Source of the DNA: Paenibacillus sp. W2I17
GTDB taxonomy: Bacteria > Bacillota > Bacilli > Paenibacillales > Paenibacillaceae
Direction of reading: 5' to 3'
Assembly (NCBI RefSeq): GCF_030815985.1
Contig: NZ_JAUSXM010000001.1
Location: forward strand, 620,001-684,000
Length of the DNA: 64,000 bases
Shown: positions 9,932 to 18,661 of the stretch, in pieces
Position numbering within the stretch: the first letter of the stretch is position 1
Layout of the letters: every line of letters starts with the position of its first letter
The notes under the pieces: generated by a model
The model's input: the letters and a program-made list of their open reading frames with translations, nothing else
What the model was told of the DNA's origin: nothing
Database searches by the model: none
Translations under genes and position numbers: made by a program

Positions 9932-11235
9932 CGGAATCTGGAGTATACCGGTCATCTGGTACAAATAATGCACCTCTTCCTTTGCCGAATGTAGAACAGG
10001 TGGAGCTGCAGGCCATGCTTGACTGGCTGTCGACATACGGTGCGGATGCACAGGGCGGCGTCACACGACTGTTGTATGACTCGGCTTGGTGTGAAGCACA
10101 AGGTGCCCTTGCAGCCAAAATGCAGGAGAAAGGGCTGTCTACCGAATTTGACCAGTCCGGTAATCTGTATGGCACACTCAAGAGCGAGGGTAAGGAATCA
10201 GCGGCTGGTGCTGAAGAATTACCGATTGTGACCGGATCACATATTGATACTGTGGTGTATGGCGGCAAATATGATGGTGCTTACGGTGTGGTGGCGGGTG
10301 TCCTTGCTTTGGAGTATTTGCAGAAGCATTTCGGAGCACCGAAGCGCACACTTCAAGTGGTATCGTTATGCGAAGAAGAGGGAAGTCGATTCCCTTTTGC
10401 GTATTGGGGTTCACGCAGTATAACAGGAATAACGTCTCTGGAAGATGTAGAGCATCTGAAGGATCAAGACGGTGTGACCTTTGCTCAAGCGATCCGGGAT
10501 GCGGGTTTTGGACCTGATAGTGCATATAGACCTGCCTCGAAAAATTACGGTGCCTTTATTGAGCTTCACATTGAGCAAGGTCAGGTTCTGGAACGTCTTG
10601 GACATTCGATTGGAGTTGTATCCGACATTGTAGGTCAGAAGCGGCTCAGTATCACCGTGAGCGGTGAAGCGAATCACGCGGGGACGACGCCGATGTCCTG
10701 GCGCAAGGATGCACTTGCCGGAGCAGCCGAGATGATTGCTGCGGTAAGGAATATCGCATTGGAAGCAGGAGAACCACTGGTAGCCACGGTTGGGCGAATC
10801 ACAGCCGATCCGGGTGTTGGGAATGTGGTTGCAGCACGGGCGGTATTTTCATTGGATATCCGCCATATCCGGCAGGAGAGTATTGATCGCTGCTGGCAGG
10901 ATATGCTCCAGGCTTTTAGTCGAATCGCAGCCGAGCAGCAGCTCGGACTGGACTGGGAAGAACATCTGTCGGTAACGCCCATTCCTATGAATGCAGAGAT
11001 GATCTCAGACATTCAGGATACCTGTGAGCAGGAGCAGTTGTCCTATTGGCTAATGCCAAGCGGCGCGGGACATGATTCACAGATTTTTCAGCCGGCTTGT
11101 CCGACGGCCATGATCTTTGTGCCGAGCCAGGACGGTATTAGTCATAATCCACTTGAATATACAGCTGAAGCAGACCTGGTGCACGGTTTTCGGGTTCTGG
11201 TCCGGCTACTCTATAAATACGGTTACGGGAGTTGA
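9928..11235 (+). CDS. pucF: allantoate amidohydrolase, M20 family
   Basis: A metal-dependent hydrolase of 435 residues that releases ammonia and CO2 from allantoate, giving (S)-ureidoglycine. M20/AllC-type motifs are present: GSHIDTVVYGGKYDGAYGV (metal ligands), EEEGSRFPFAYWGSR, FIELHIEQGQ, ANHAGTTPM and SGAGHDSQ. The start overlaps the stop of the allantoinase frame as ATGA with a GGAGG ribosome site, so the two would be coupled. N-carbamoyl-amino acid hydrolases belong to the same family, but position between pucH and pucG favours allantoate. The gene symbol follows B. subtilis usage. Confidence 0.88.
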   Translation: MTESGVYRSSGTNNAPLPLPNVEQVELQAMLDWLSTYGADAQGGVTRLLYDSAWCEAQGALAAKMQEKGLSTEFDQSGNLYGTLKSEGKESAAGAEELPIVTGSHIDTVVYGGKYDGAYGVVAGVLALEYLQKHFGAPKRTLQVVSLCEEEGSRFPFAYWGSRSITGITSLEDVEHLKDQDGVTFAQAIRDAGFGPDSAYRPASKNYGAFIELHIEQGQVLERLGHSIGVVSDIVGQKRLSITVSGEANHAGTTPMSWRKDALAGAAEMIAAVRNIALEAGEPLVATVGRITADPGVGNVVAARAVFSLDIRHIRQESIDRCWQDMLQAFSRIAAEQQLGLDWEEHLSVTPIPMNAEMISDIQDTCEQEQLSYWLMPSGAGHDSQIFQPACPTAMIFVPSQDGISHNPLEYTAEADLVHGFRVLVRLLYKYGYGS

Positions 11236-12483
11236 ATGAAGATGTCCACCTATAAAGAGTTATCTCCGTCCTTGCGGACCATTATGACCCCGGGACCCGT
11301 TGAGGTTGATCCACGTGTACTCAGAGCATTATCCTTTCCGATCCTGGGGCAGTTTGACCCGGAGTTCACATCTTTGATGAACGAGACGATGGCGATGCTA
11401 CGAGAGTTATATATGACAGATAACGAGTGGTGTTATCCAGTCGATGGTACATCCCGTTCAGGGATAGAAGCTGTGTTGGTCAGTCTGATCCAGCCCGGTG
11501 ATAAAGTTCTCGTCCCGATCTACGGACGATTCGGACATCTGCTGGTTGAAATCTCGGAACGCTGCGGTGCAGAGGTTGTTTTTTTTGAAACGGAATGGGG
11601 AACGGTATTTGATCCGGAAGAAGTGATTAAGGCGATTCATACCCATAAACCGAGTCTGGTTGCGATGGTACACGGTGAGACTTCCACCGGTCAGATGCAG
11701 CCCCTTGCCGAGATTGGCAAAGCCTGTCGCGACCTTGATATCTTACTCGTCGTGGATGCTGTAGCAACCATTGGTGGGACTCCGGTAGAGACGGATGCCT
11801 GGCATCTGGATGCGGTAATGGGTGGTACGCAGAAGTGCCTGTCCGTTCCTTCAGGGATGGCACCTCTTACGTACAACAGTCGTGTGGAACAGAAACTGAT
11901 GAGCCGCAAAACAGTTGAACGCGGACTGCGAGATGCAACCAGTGCGCGGGCAGAAGGCCGCACGATTGCCAGTAATTATTTTGACCTGAGCCAATTGCAG
12001 GATTACTGGAGTTCAGCAAGGTTGAACCACCATACGGAGGCCACTTCCATGCTATATGGTCTTCACGAAGGATTGCGTATTCTGCTGCAAGAAGGATTGG
12101 AGGCCAGGTTCCAGAGACATCTGGTAAATGAACGTGCGTTGGTTGCTGGAATTCAGGGAATGGGACTGCAACTGTACGGGGATATGTCAAGCAAACTTCC
12201 GGTGGTCACTTGTATCACGATTCCGGAGGGGATTGATGGTGAGTCGGTGCGCAGCATGTTGCTGAACGATTTCAGCATTGAGATTGCCAGTTCATTTGGA
12301 CCGTTAAAAGGGCAGATCTGGCGGATCGGTACAATGGGATTCAGCTGCCAACGCAAGAACGTACTTCATGTGCTGGGAGCGCTGGAAGCTGTTCTTCTCC
12401 GTCATCGTCACGTATTACCTGCCGGTGAAGCGGTGCAGGCCGCATTGGATGTGTATGCAGGGAAGGAGGGCGCCTTATGTTAA
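11236..12483 (+). CDS. pucG: (S)-ureidoglycine--glyoxylate aminotransferase, class V PLP enzyme
   Basis: A fold-type I, class V aminotransferase of 415 residues. It carries TPGPVEVDPRVLRAL near the N-terminus and the PLP lysine in GGTQKCLSVPSG. The family includes alanine- and serine-glyoxylate transaminases. B. subtilis PucG uses ureidoglycine and glyoxylate to make oxalurate and glycine, and this gene occupies the same place after the allantoate hydrolase. It follows pucF without a gap; a second ATG at 11242 is equally possible. The 3' end overlaps the next gene by 7 bases. Confidence 0.88.
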   Translation: MKMSTYKELSPSLRTIMTPGPVEVDPRVLRALSFPILGQFDPEFTSLMNETMAMLRELYMTDNEWCYPVDGTSRSGIEAVLVSLIQPGDKVLVPIYGRFGHLLVEISERCGAEVVFFETEWGTVFDPEEVIKAIHTHKPSLVAMVHGETSTGQMQPLAEIGKACRDLDILLVVDAVATIGGTPVETDAWHLDAVMGGTQKCLSVPSGMAPLTYNSRVEQKLMSRKTVERGLRDATSARAEGRTIASNYFDLSQLQDYWSSARLNHHTEATSMLYGLHEGLRILLQEGLEARFQRHLVNERALVAGIQGMGLQLYGDMSSKLPVVTCITIPEGIDGESVRSMLLNDFSIEIASSFGPLKGQIWRIGTMGFSCQRKNVLHVLGALEAVLLRHRHVLPAGEAVQAALDVYAGKEGALC

Positions 12484-14072
12484 ATCAGATGCCAATCTCC
12501 AGGGAGGTCATGGTTACTACTCCTCATTATCTGGCAAGTGCAGTGGGAAGCTCCATCCTCCAGAAGGGCGGGAATGCTTATGATGCTGCTGTTGCGGTCA
12601 GTGCAACACTGGGTGTGGTATATCCGCATATGACCGGACTTGGAGGGGACGCCTTCTTCCTGATTCATGATGGAACGAGCGGTGAGATTACCGCCTATAA
12701 CGGAAGTGGCCGCTCAGCCGCAGGCATTCATGCGGATACGTTCAAAGCGATGGGTATGAATGCCATCCCTCAGCGCGGTGTGCTTAGTGCCATCACGGTT
12801 CCGGGAATCGTGGATGCATGGTGGGAAGTCTGGTCCCGGTACGGTAAGTTACCGTGGGAGCAGTTGCTTGAACCTGCCGCGCAGTATGCGGAAAAAGGAT
12901 GCCCTGTGTCCCGGAATCTCCGCTTGTGGATGGAAAGGGATGAAGATTTCATTATGGGGCATACACCGCTGCGAGCGGTATTTGCGCCTTTGGGTACACT
13001 TTTGCAGGAAGGTGAGCTGCTGATCCAGCCTGATCTTGCTGCCTCCATTCGTCTGATTCAGACGGAAGGGCGAGATACTTTTTATACAGGAGAACTCGCG
13101 GATCGTCTGTCTTCGGCTATTCGTGAGGATGGGGGCATGCTTGCACCAGCAGACTTTGCAGGGCATCGGGGCGAGTGGGTGAAACCCGTTAGCACGGAGT
13201 ATCGCGGCTATGAAGTTCATCAGATGCCGCCCAACTCGCAGGGTTTCTCCATGCTGATGATGTTAAATATGCTGGAGCATACGGATCTGTCCTCTGTAGC
13301 ACGTACCTCACCGGAATTCTATCATCTGATGGCGGAAGTGGTGAAAAAGGCGTTTCGTGATCGTGATCGTTATCTGACGGACCCGGATTTCAGGGACATT
13401 CCGCTGGATCATCTGTTATCTAAGGATTACGGAGACCAATTGTGGAATGAGATTCAGTCTGCTCCACCTGTGGCACAGCCGTTTTTGTCCAAAACGATAG
13501 GTCAGGACACCGCATATGCAGCCGTTGTTGATAGCGAAGGCAATGCCGTTTCATTCATCCAAAGCCTGTATTTTGACTTCGGTGCAGCCTATGTTCCAGG
13601 GGACACGGGGGTTATCATGCAGAACCGGGGGTCGTTTTTCTCCCTAGATCCGAGAGATGCCAACGTACTGGAACCGAACAAACGCTCATTCCATACCCTC
13701 ATGCCGGGCCTTGTTACACGAGATGGCAAACCTTATATGCTCGTGGGCACTCAGGGAGGAGAAGGTCAGCCGCAGACACAATTATCGGTGCTTACCGGAG
13801 TGCTTGATTACGGGCTGAACATTCAGGAAGCGATCAGCCTGCCGCGTTGGGTGTATGGACGTACCTGGGGCGAAGAAGGCGATACGATGCGTGTGGAGAA
13901 CCGATATCACGATGACGTATGTGCAACCCTTGCCCAGTGGGGACATAACGTTGAAGCGAGAGCGCCGTGGGACGGGATTATGGGACAGTCGCAAGGCATT
14001 GTCATTCGTGCGGACGGCATGATTAGCGGCGCAGCAGACCCTAGAGGTGACGGAATGGCTATTGGGTGGTAA
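12477..14072 (+). CDS. hpxW: gamma-glutamyltransferase-family Ntn hydrolase, probable oxamate amidohydrolase
   Basis: A 531-residue member of the gamma-glutamyltranspeptidase family, which matures by self-cleavage before a catalytic threonine. The predicted site is Thr345 in QDTAYAAVVDSEGNAVSFIQ, matching the family's T-x-x-x-x-VVD-x-x-GNAVS pattern, and SFIQSLY resembles HpxW rather than classic Ggt. There is no signal peptide, unlike periplasmic/secreted Ggt. HpxW of Klebsiella hydrolyses oxamate to oxalate and ammonia. A place directly after PucG, which makes oxalurate, fits an oxamate route. The start overlaps pucG with an AAGGAGGG site 6 bases upstream. Activity is inferred from family and context; a glutathione-type transferase is the alternative. 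Confidence 0.7.
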   Translation: MLNQMPISREVMVTTPHYLASAVGSSILQKGGNAYDAAVAVSATLGVVYPHMTGLGGDAFFLIHDGTSGEITAYNGSGRSAAGIHADTFKAMGMNAIPQRGVLSAITVPGIVDAWWEVWSRYGKLPWEQLLEPAAQYAEKGCPVSRNLRLWMERDEDFIMGHTPLRAVFAPLGTLLQEGELLIQPDLAASIRLIQTEGRDTFYTGELADRLSSAIREDGGMLAPADFAGHRGEWVKPVSTEYRGYEVHQMPPNSQGFSMLMMLNMLEHTDLSSVARTSPEFYHLMAEVVKKAFRDRDRYLTDPDFRDIPLDHLLSKDYGDQLWNEIQSAPPVAQPFLSKTIGQDTAYAAVVDSEGNAVSFIQSLYFDFGAAYVPGDTGVIMQNRGSFFSLDPRDANVLEPNKRSFHTLMPGLVTRDGKPYMLVGTQGGEGQPQTQLSVLTGVLDYGLNIQEAISLPRWVYGRTWGEEGDTMRVENRYHDDVCATLAQWGHNVEARAPWDGIMGQSQGIVIRADGMISGAADPRGDGMAIGW

Positions 14073-14123
14073 CAGACAGCGATCGGAAGGTTAGTCTGTC
14101 ATTGGAGTGAAAGTGTAAATATG
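14071..14123 (+). repeat. structured intergenic repeat, partial copy C (3' part only)
   Basis: Starting at the hpxW stop codon, this shares about 50 bases with the 3' half of the element at 34041-34090: ACAGCGATCGGAAGGTTA, then TCTGTCAT, GGAGTG and AAGTGTAAATAT. The hairpin-forming 5' half is absent. As with the other copies, it ends a short distance before a gene on the same strand. Confidence 0.75.
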
Positions 14124-14167
14124 TATGAGTTGTACTATATAGACAGACACAGATAGGGGAGATTGGC

Positions 14168-15490
14168 ATGGGAACGATCCTGCTGAAAGGCGCACAGCTT
14201 GTGACGATGAATGCAGAAGAGGAAGTGTTCATCGGAGATCTGTTGATCGAGGATAACAAAATCAAGGAGATTGCAGCGCACATCGACGTGCAAGCTGACC
14301 AAGTCATTGATGTTCGTGGTAAAGTGCTGTTGCCAGGCTTCATCCAGACGCATATTCATCTGTGTCAGACCTTGTTCCGTGGACGTGCGGATGATCTGGA
14401 ACTGATGGATTGGCTCCGTCAACGTATCTGGCCGCTGGAAGCAGCGCATGATGAGGAGTCCGTGTATTATTCAGCAATGCTCGGATTGGGCGAATTGATC
14501 TCCAGCGGAACCACGACCATTCTGGATATGGAGACGGTACATCACACGGACTCGGCGTTTCAGGCGATGGCACAGAGCGGCATCCGGGTCATCTCTGGCA
14601 AAGTGATGATGGATCATGGGGACGAGGTTCCGGAACTCTTGCGTGAGGATACAGCAACTTCGCTGCAACAGAGTGTGGATCTGCTGGAGAAATGGAACGG
14701 GTTTGGCGGAGGTCGCATTCAATATGCTTTCTGTCCACGCTTCGTTGTATCGTGTACCGAAGAATTGCTGGTAGAGGTGCGCGACCTGTCGAATAAATAT
14801 CATGTCAAAGTCCACACCCATGCCTCCGAGAATCGTGGAGAGATCGAACTGGTAGAACACGAACGCGGAATGCGTAACATCGTATACCTCGATCATATCG
14901 GGCTGGCGACTCCGAGACTGGTGCTTGCCCATTGTGTATGGCTGAGTGAAGAAGAGAAGGAGATCATCCGCAAACGCGGTGTGAAAGTCACTCACTGTCC
15001 AGGATCAAATATGAAACTTTCCTCCGGGGTAGCAGATATTCCGGATCTGCTGAATCGACAGATCGCGGTTGGGATTGGGGCAGATGGTGCCGCATGCAAC
15101 AACAATCTGGATATGTTTCAGGAAATGCGCCTCACAGCGCTGATGCAGAAGATTCCTCATGGTCCAACAGTGATGGATGCCCGGACTGTATTGCGTATGG
15201 CTACCATGGGTGGTGCAGAGGTGCTTGGCTTGTCGAAGGAAATTGGTAGCCTCGAAGTGGGCAAAAAGGCAGATATGCTGCTGCTGGATCTGGATGATTT
15301 CCACACGTACCCTTCCTATGAGACGGATGTCTATTCCCGCGTAGTGTATTCCGCAACACGTAGCTGTGTGGATACCGTTATTATTGACGGAAGTATCGTG
15401 CTCAAGAATCGTAAGATTCAGACGATTGATCGTGGCATTGTGCTGCGTGAGTCGGATAAGAGTATTGCGAGATTGATGAAACGTATCTGA
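14168..15490 (+). CDS. amidohydrolase-superfamily deaminase in the purine locus
   Basis: A 440-residue metal-dependent hydrolase of the TrzN/ATZ/guanine deaminase-like group. It has QTHIHLCQTLFRG (ligands His62 and His64), VHTHASEN, VLAHCVWL and a GIGADGAACNN segment with the catalytic aspartate. Relatives deaminate guanine, 8-oxoguanine, S-adenosylhomocysteine or 5'-deoxyadenosine. Location between uricase-pathway and xanthine dehydrogenase genes suggests a purine base feeding xanthine or urate, but specificity cannot be read off. AGGGGAGA precedes the ATG. It is separated from hpxW by a repeat and may have its own leader. It is not related to the small CDA-fold GuaD of B. subtilis. Confidence 0.75.
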   Translation: MGTILLKGAQLVTMNAEEEVFIGDLLIEDNKIKEIAAHIDVQADQVIDVRGKVLLPGFIQTHIHLCQTLFRGRADDLELMDWLRQRIWPLEAAHDEESVYYSAMLGLGELISSGTTTILDMETVHHTDSAFQAMAQSGIRVISGKVMMDHGDEVPELLREDTATSLQQSVDLLEKWNGFGGGRIQYAFCPRFVVSCTEELLVEVRDLSNKYHVKVHTHASENRGEIELVEHERGMRNIVYLDHIGLATPRLVLAHCVWLSEEEKEIIRKRGVKVTHCPGSNMKLSSGVADIPDLLNRQIAVGIGADGAACNNNLDMFQEMRLTALMQKIPHGPTVMDARTVLRMATMGGAEVLGLSKEIGSLEVGKKADMLLLDLDDFHTYPSYETDVYSRVVYSATRSCVDTVIIDGSIVLKNRKIQTIDRGIVLRESDKSIARLMKRI

Positions 15491-15532
15491 TCGAAGGAAG
15501 TTTATGCAATTCCAGAAAGGATGGAGACCGCT

Positions 15533-16810
15533 ATGGAAATGCATGATCTGTGTGCAATTGCAGCCCGTGAAACGCGCTGTGTGCTCGCAACAGCGATTAA
15601 GGTAGAGGGTCATGCTTACCGTAAGCAGGGAGTCTCTATGCTGTTGACCGAGGATGGCAAAATGTATGGCAGTATCAGTCCGGGATGTCTGGAGAGTGAT
15701 CTTCAGGCCCGGGTGAGCCGTGTGCTGGATACAAACCAGATGGAATTTGCGGAGTACGACATGCGTCCCGAAGATGATCTGTCCTGGGGGGAGACGATTG
15801 GCTGCGGCGGACTCGTTGTTGTGTTGCTTGAACCTGTGTGTGGTGAACTCCGAGATACGTTGCATAAGATGTACGAGTGTTTTCAATCCGGCATTGCAAC
15901 AGCGTTAACCCGAACGTTCCAAGATGATTATACGAAGGTTCAATATGGCTGGAAACGGATTGAACCAACGGGTACTCGGCGCCAGCCAATCTTGCGTCCT
16001 TCGCTCGTCCCTCCTCATGATCGCGTGGCGAACTATAATCCAGCTTTATTGCAGGTTGATGTACACAGCAGTGGGAATATCAAGCATGAACATTCGGCAT
16101 CAAAACAACATTCTCCCGACATACCTCGCCTTACGCTTGTGCCTGAAATGGTAACTGCTACGTCAAACGAATCTCACTCTTCCCATCTATCCGGTGATTC
16201 ACAACATTTCTCTGATACTGATGCTGAAATACCGACAAACGACGGGATTTCAACGAACCCCTGGGAGCTTCCGCAGCAACTTACTTCGCTGTACACGCCT
16301 AAACCTCGCCTGATTATCATCGGAGCTGGGGATGATGTTATTCCTGTTGCCAGACTCGCCCAATCCGCAGGCTTCCGTGTTGTGGTAGCCGATTGGCGAG
16401 AGTCCTTATGTACCTCGGAAAGGTTTCCAGAAACTGAACTTGTACTTGGTTTCCCACGTGAGATTATGCCTCTGTTAAACGTAAACAACGGAGATTATTT
16501 GATTTTAATGAGTCACAATTTTCCCCGCGAACGTGAACTGTTAGAGATGTTAGTGGACTGTAAGTACGCGTATCTTGGCATCATGGGTTCCAAAACACGA
16601 ACAGCCCGTCTGCTGGATGGCTTACCACCGTTGAAATATGTGCATTCTCCCGTTGGTTTGAGCATCGGAGCAGACGGTCCCGAACAGATTGCCATCAGCA
16701 TTGCAGCAGAATTGATCGCATGTAAACATAAGGTTTCTTCCTTGAGTTCCGATGTGCAGAAGGGGAGCGTTGCACATGCGAATGACGGGCATAGTTCTGG
16801 CAGCAGGTAA
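15533..16810 (+). CDS. pucA: XdhC/CoxI-family xanthine dehydrogenase maturation factor
   Basis: An accessory protein of about 425 residues needed to insert sulfurated molybdenum cofactor into xanthine dehydrogenase. The N-terminal XdhC domain carries SISPGCLESDL and GETIGCGGLVVVL. The C-terminal Rossmann-like domain has LIIIGAGDDVIPVARLA, MGSKTRTARLL and SIGADGPEQIAISI. The two are joined by a hydrophilic Ser/His/Thr-rich linker of roughly 100 residues (about 145-245) that looks disordered. ATG 15533 is preferred over 15521 because GGAG is 6 bases upstream of it. It overlaps pucB at the 3' end. Confidence 0.85.
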   Translation: MEMHDLCAIAARETRCVLATAIKVEGHAYRKQGVSMLLTEDGKMYGSISPGCLESDLQARVSRVLDTNQMEFAEYDMRPEDDLSWGETIGCGGLVVVLLEPVCGELRDTLHKMYECFQSGIATALTRTFQDDYTKVQYGWKRIEPTGTRRQPILRPSLVPPHDRVANYNPALLQVDVHSSGNIKHEHSASKQHSPDIPRLTLVPEMVTATSNESHSSHLSGDSQHFSDTDAEIPTNDGISTNPWELPQQLTSLYTPKPRLIIIGAGDDVIPVARLAQSAGFRVVVADWRESLCTSERFPETELVLGFPREIMPLLNVNNGDYLILMSHNFPRERELLEMLVDCKYAYLGIMGSKTRTARLLDGLPPLKYVHSPVGLSIGADGPEQIAISIAAELIACKHKVSSLSSDVQKGSVAHANDGHSSGSR

Positions 16811-17423
16811 GAGTCGTCGCCTTGGTCGAGATAAACTCTCAGTTGTCATGCCTGACGGGAGGTCCCTGGCTGCATGGTCACTGGAAGCTGCGCTGAATTC
16901 GGAGTTGGATCAAGTGATCTGTGTGGTCAAACCGGAAGATTCATTGGCATGGCTGCCTGTAAAATGGTTTGATTCTGCCGCGTATGCCTATCATCCCACA
17001 GCAAGACTTCGAATTGTGGTCTGTGCTGACTATGCCTGCGGCATGGCCAATTCTCTTCATTCTGGTGTATTGTCGGCCATGGAGTACAAACCGGAGGGCA
17101 TTCTCATGTTACTGGGTGATCAGCCTTTATTACAAGCACAGGATATCAATCTAGTGACCACAGCACTGGCTACCCACAAGCTGAGTGACTATGTCGCAGC
17201 TACCGACGGTGAGGGAGGCAAGCCGCCTGTTGCTTTTCGCTCCCATATGTTTGGCCCTCTGTTGTCCTTGCATGGAGATGAGGGGGCACGTAAGATTATG
17301 CGTAGCGCAAACTATTCAGGTGTACATGTGCCACTGTCTGAGACTAGTTTCTGGGATGCGGATACAGAACCGGAATTGAAACGCATTCTGAGTCATGTAT
17401 ATGAATCGCAGCAGACAGACTAA
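16776..17423 (+). CDS. pucB: molybdenum cofactor cytidylyltransferase-like protein
   Basis: A MobA/MocA-type nucleotidyltransferase of 215 residues. It has the N-terminal IVLAAGKSRRLGRDK nucleotide-binding loop, the metal-site motif LLGDQPLL and GKPPVAFRS near the C-terminus. It is expected to convert molybdopterin to the dinucleotide form used by the xanthine dehydrogenase encoded downstream. The ATG at 16776 follows AGGGGAG by 8 bases and lies within the 3' end of pucA, indicating coupling. An intrinsic terminator follows, so pucCDE form a separate unit. Confidence 0.85.
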   Translation: MRMTGIVLAAGKSRRLGRDKLSVVMPDGRSLAAWSLEAALNSELDQVICVVKPEDSLAWLPVKWFDSAAYAYHPTARLRIVVCADYACGMANSLHSGVLSAMEYKPEGILMLLGDQPLLQAQDINLVTTALATHKLSDYVAATDGEGGKPPVAFRSHMFGPLLSLHGDEGARKIMRSANYSGVHVPLSETSFWDADTEPELKRILSHVYESQQTD

Positions 17424-17470
17424 ATAACAGGAGAAGATTAATGACTATGTATAATTTAATTACATGATCA

Positions 17471-17500
17471 GGTCAGCCAGGTAGTCTGGTTGGCCTTTTT
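17471..17500 (+). terminator. intrinsic terminator after pucB
   Basis: The stem GGTCAGCCAG/CTGGTTGGCC (10 bp with two G-T pairs) is followed by TTTTT. Confidence 0.82.
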
Positions 17501-17551
17501 ATCTTCTTTTCACGTATGGTGAAAGAGAGCCTATGTTAGCTTTCGATAGAT

Positions 17552-17565
17552 CTTGATGCATCAAG
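17552..17565. promoter_or_regulatory. 14-bp perfect palindrome upstream of pucCDE
   Basis: CTTGATGCATCAAG is self-complementary over all 14 bases, lies in the 290-base gap before pucC and is not followed by a T tract. It is a candidate operator of unknown regulator. Confidence 0.4.
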
Positions 17566-17605
17566 CACAAATAAAACACAGGTTTTATACATTTATCCAA
17601 AACGA

Positions 17606-17622
17606 TGTAAAGGTAATTGACG
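17606..17622. promoter_or_regulatory. near-consensus TnrA/GlnR box upstream of pucC
   Basis: TGTAAAGGTAATTGACG fits TGTNAN7TNACA except for the last base (G for A). It lies about 90 bases before pucC, in the same relative place as the perfect box before pucL. Confidence 0.4.
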
Positions 17623-17713
17623 TTGCTGCTGAACTCTCATATGATTTGAAGAATTATCTGGATCAGACGGTTGAATTTCCTGCCCAAGGAAGAGAGAGAA
17701 AGGGGATGCAGCG

Positions 17714-18628
17714 ATGGTAACACCGGCATACGGTTCTGGAGCCATGCCATCGATATGGCAACCTGAGAACCTGCAAGAACTCCAAACGTTAAGAAGAAGG
17801 CTCAAGGGAATATGTTGTTTCACGGCAGGCGGAACATTGCTGCGAACCCAGTGGGAAGGTGGTTTGATTCCAGCGCCTGAACACATGATTAGCCTGGCTC
17901 GTATTCCTGAAGTGAGCGGTATATCTATTCGTGGAGATGAGATGGTCATTGGCGCAATGACCCGATTAAAGGAATGTGCTGCACAAGCGTTGCTGCATCA
18001 ACTGCCGATTCTGCAAGAAGCGGTGAATGCAATTGCTGCTCCTTCCATTCGAAATGTGGCAACCATTGGCGGGAACATTGTGTCCGGAGTAGGGGATACG
18101 CTGCCTGCTTTACTTGTATATGATGCGAAGCTGCACTGGTTGACGGACAGCGGGATTGAGATCCGCAGTGTGTCTTCCTGGCTTCAGGGTGGACGGGATG
18201 GAAGTCGGAATGCAGGTGATGTGTTGATTTCCATTCATATCCCGATGAGACCGTCATCTATGTTTGATGTGAACAGTGAGCACAGACCTGCTGCACGAGA
18301 AGTTTCCTTTTACCGCAAGCTGGGTCGACGGGAGACGTTCAGTGCATCCCTGGTGACGGTTGCGTTATACGGTGAGATTGATTTGGATAACCGCTGGACC
18401 AAGATTGCGATTGCGGCTGGTGGAGGCTCAGGCATGGCAATGCGACTTCTGAAGTCAGAACAACAGCTTCTTAACAGCGAAGCTACTGTCATGCAAGCGG
18501 CGACTCTCGCAGCTGCTGTGGTTGAAGAGTTTACGACCTATGGCGATGCATTTGCAACAGAACAATATCGCAAACAGACCGCAGGCAACATGCTTGGTGC
18601 CGGCCTATGGGAAGAACTTCACGAATAG
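17714..18628 (+). CDS. pucC: xanthine dehydrogenase FAD-binding subunit
   Basis: A 304-residue FAD-binding subunit of the three-subunit molybdenum hydroxylase. It passes electrons from the 2Fe-2S centres to the final acceptor. Typical features are an early FTAGGTLL, IRNVATIGGNI at mid-protein, FYRKLGRRETFSASLV and a C-terminal YRKQTAGNML stretch. AGGGG lies 8 bases before the ATG. It is the first gene of pucC-pucD-pucE, following a terminator and candidate operator sites. Confidence 0.9.
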   Translation: MVTPAYGSGAMPSIWQPENLQELQTLRRRLKGICCFTAGGTLLRTQWEGGLIPAPEHMISLARIPEVSGISIRGDEMVIGAMTRLKECAAQALLHQLPILQEAVNAIAAPSIRNVATIGGNIVSGVGDTLPALLVYDAKLHWLTDSGIEIRSVSSWLQGGRDGSRNAGDVLISIHIPMRPSSMFDVNSEHRPAAREVSFYRKLGRRETFSASLVTVALYGEIDLDNRWTKIAIAAGGGSGMAMRLLKSEQQLLNSEATVMQAATLAAAVVEEFTTYGDAFATEQYRKQTAGNMLGAGLWEELHE

Positions 18629-18661
18629 AAGACTTCGATCACACAAAGGGGGAGAGGGATC

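Noticed and set aside
15005..15886. Minus-strand open frame (293 codons) across the deaminase and pucA genes
   Set aside because: It spans parts of two real genes and their gap, with no ribosome site and no domain.
17441..17467. Eight-codon leader peptide before the terminator downstream of pucB
   Set aside because: There is no codon bias for a relevant amino acid and no alternative structure; it lies after pucB, not before an operon start.
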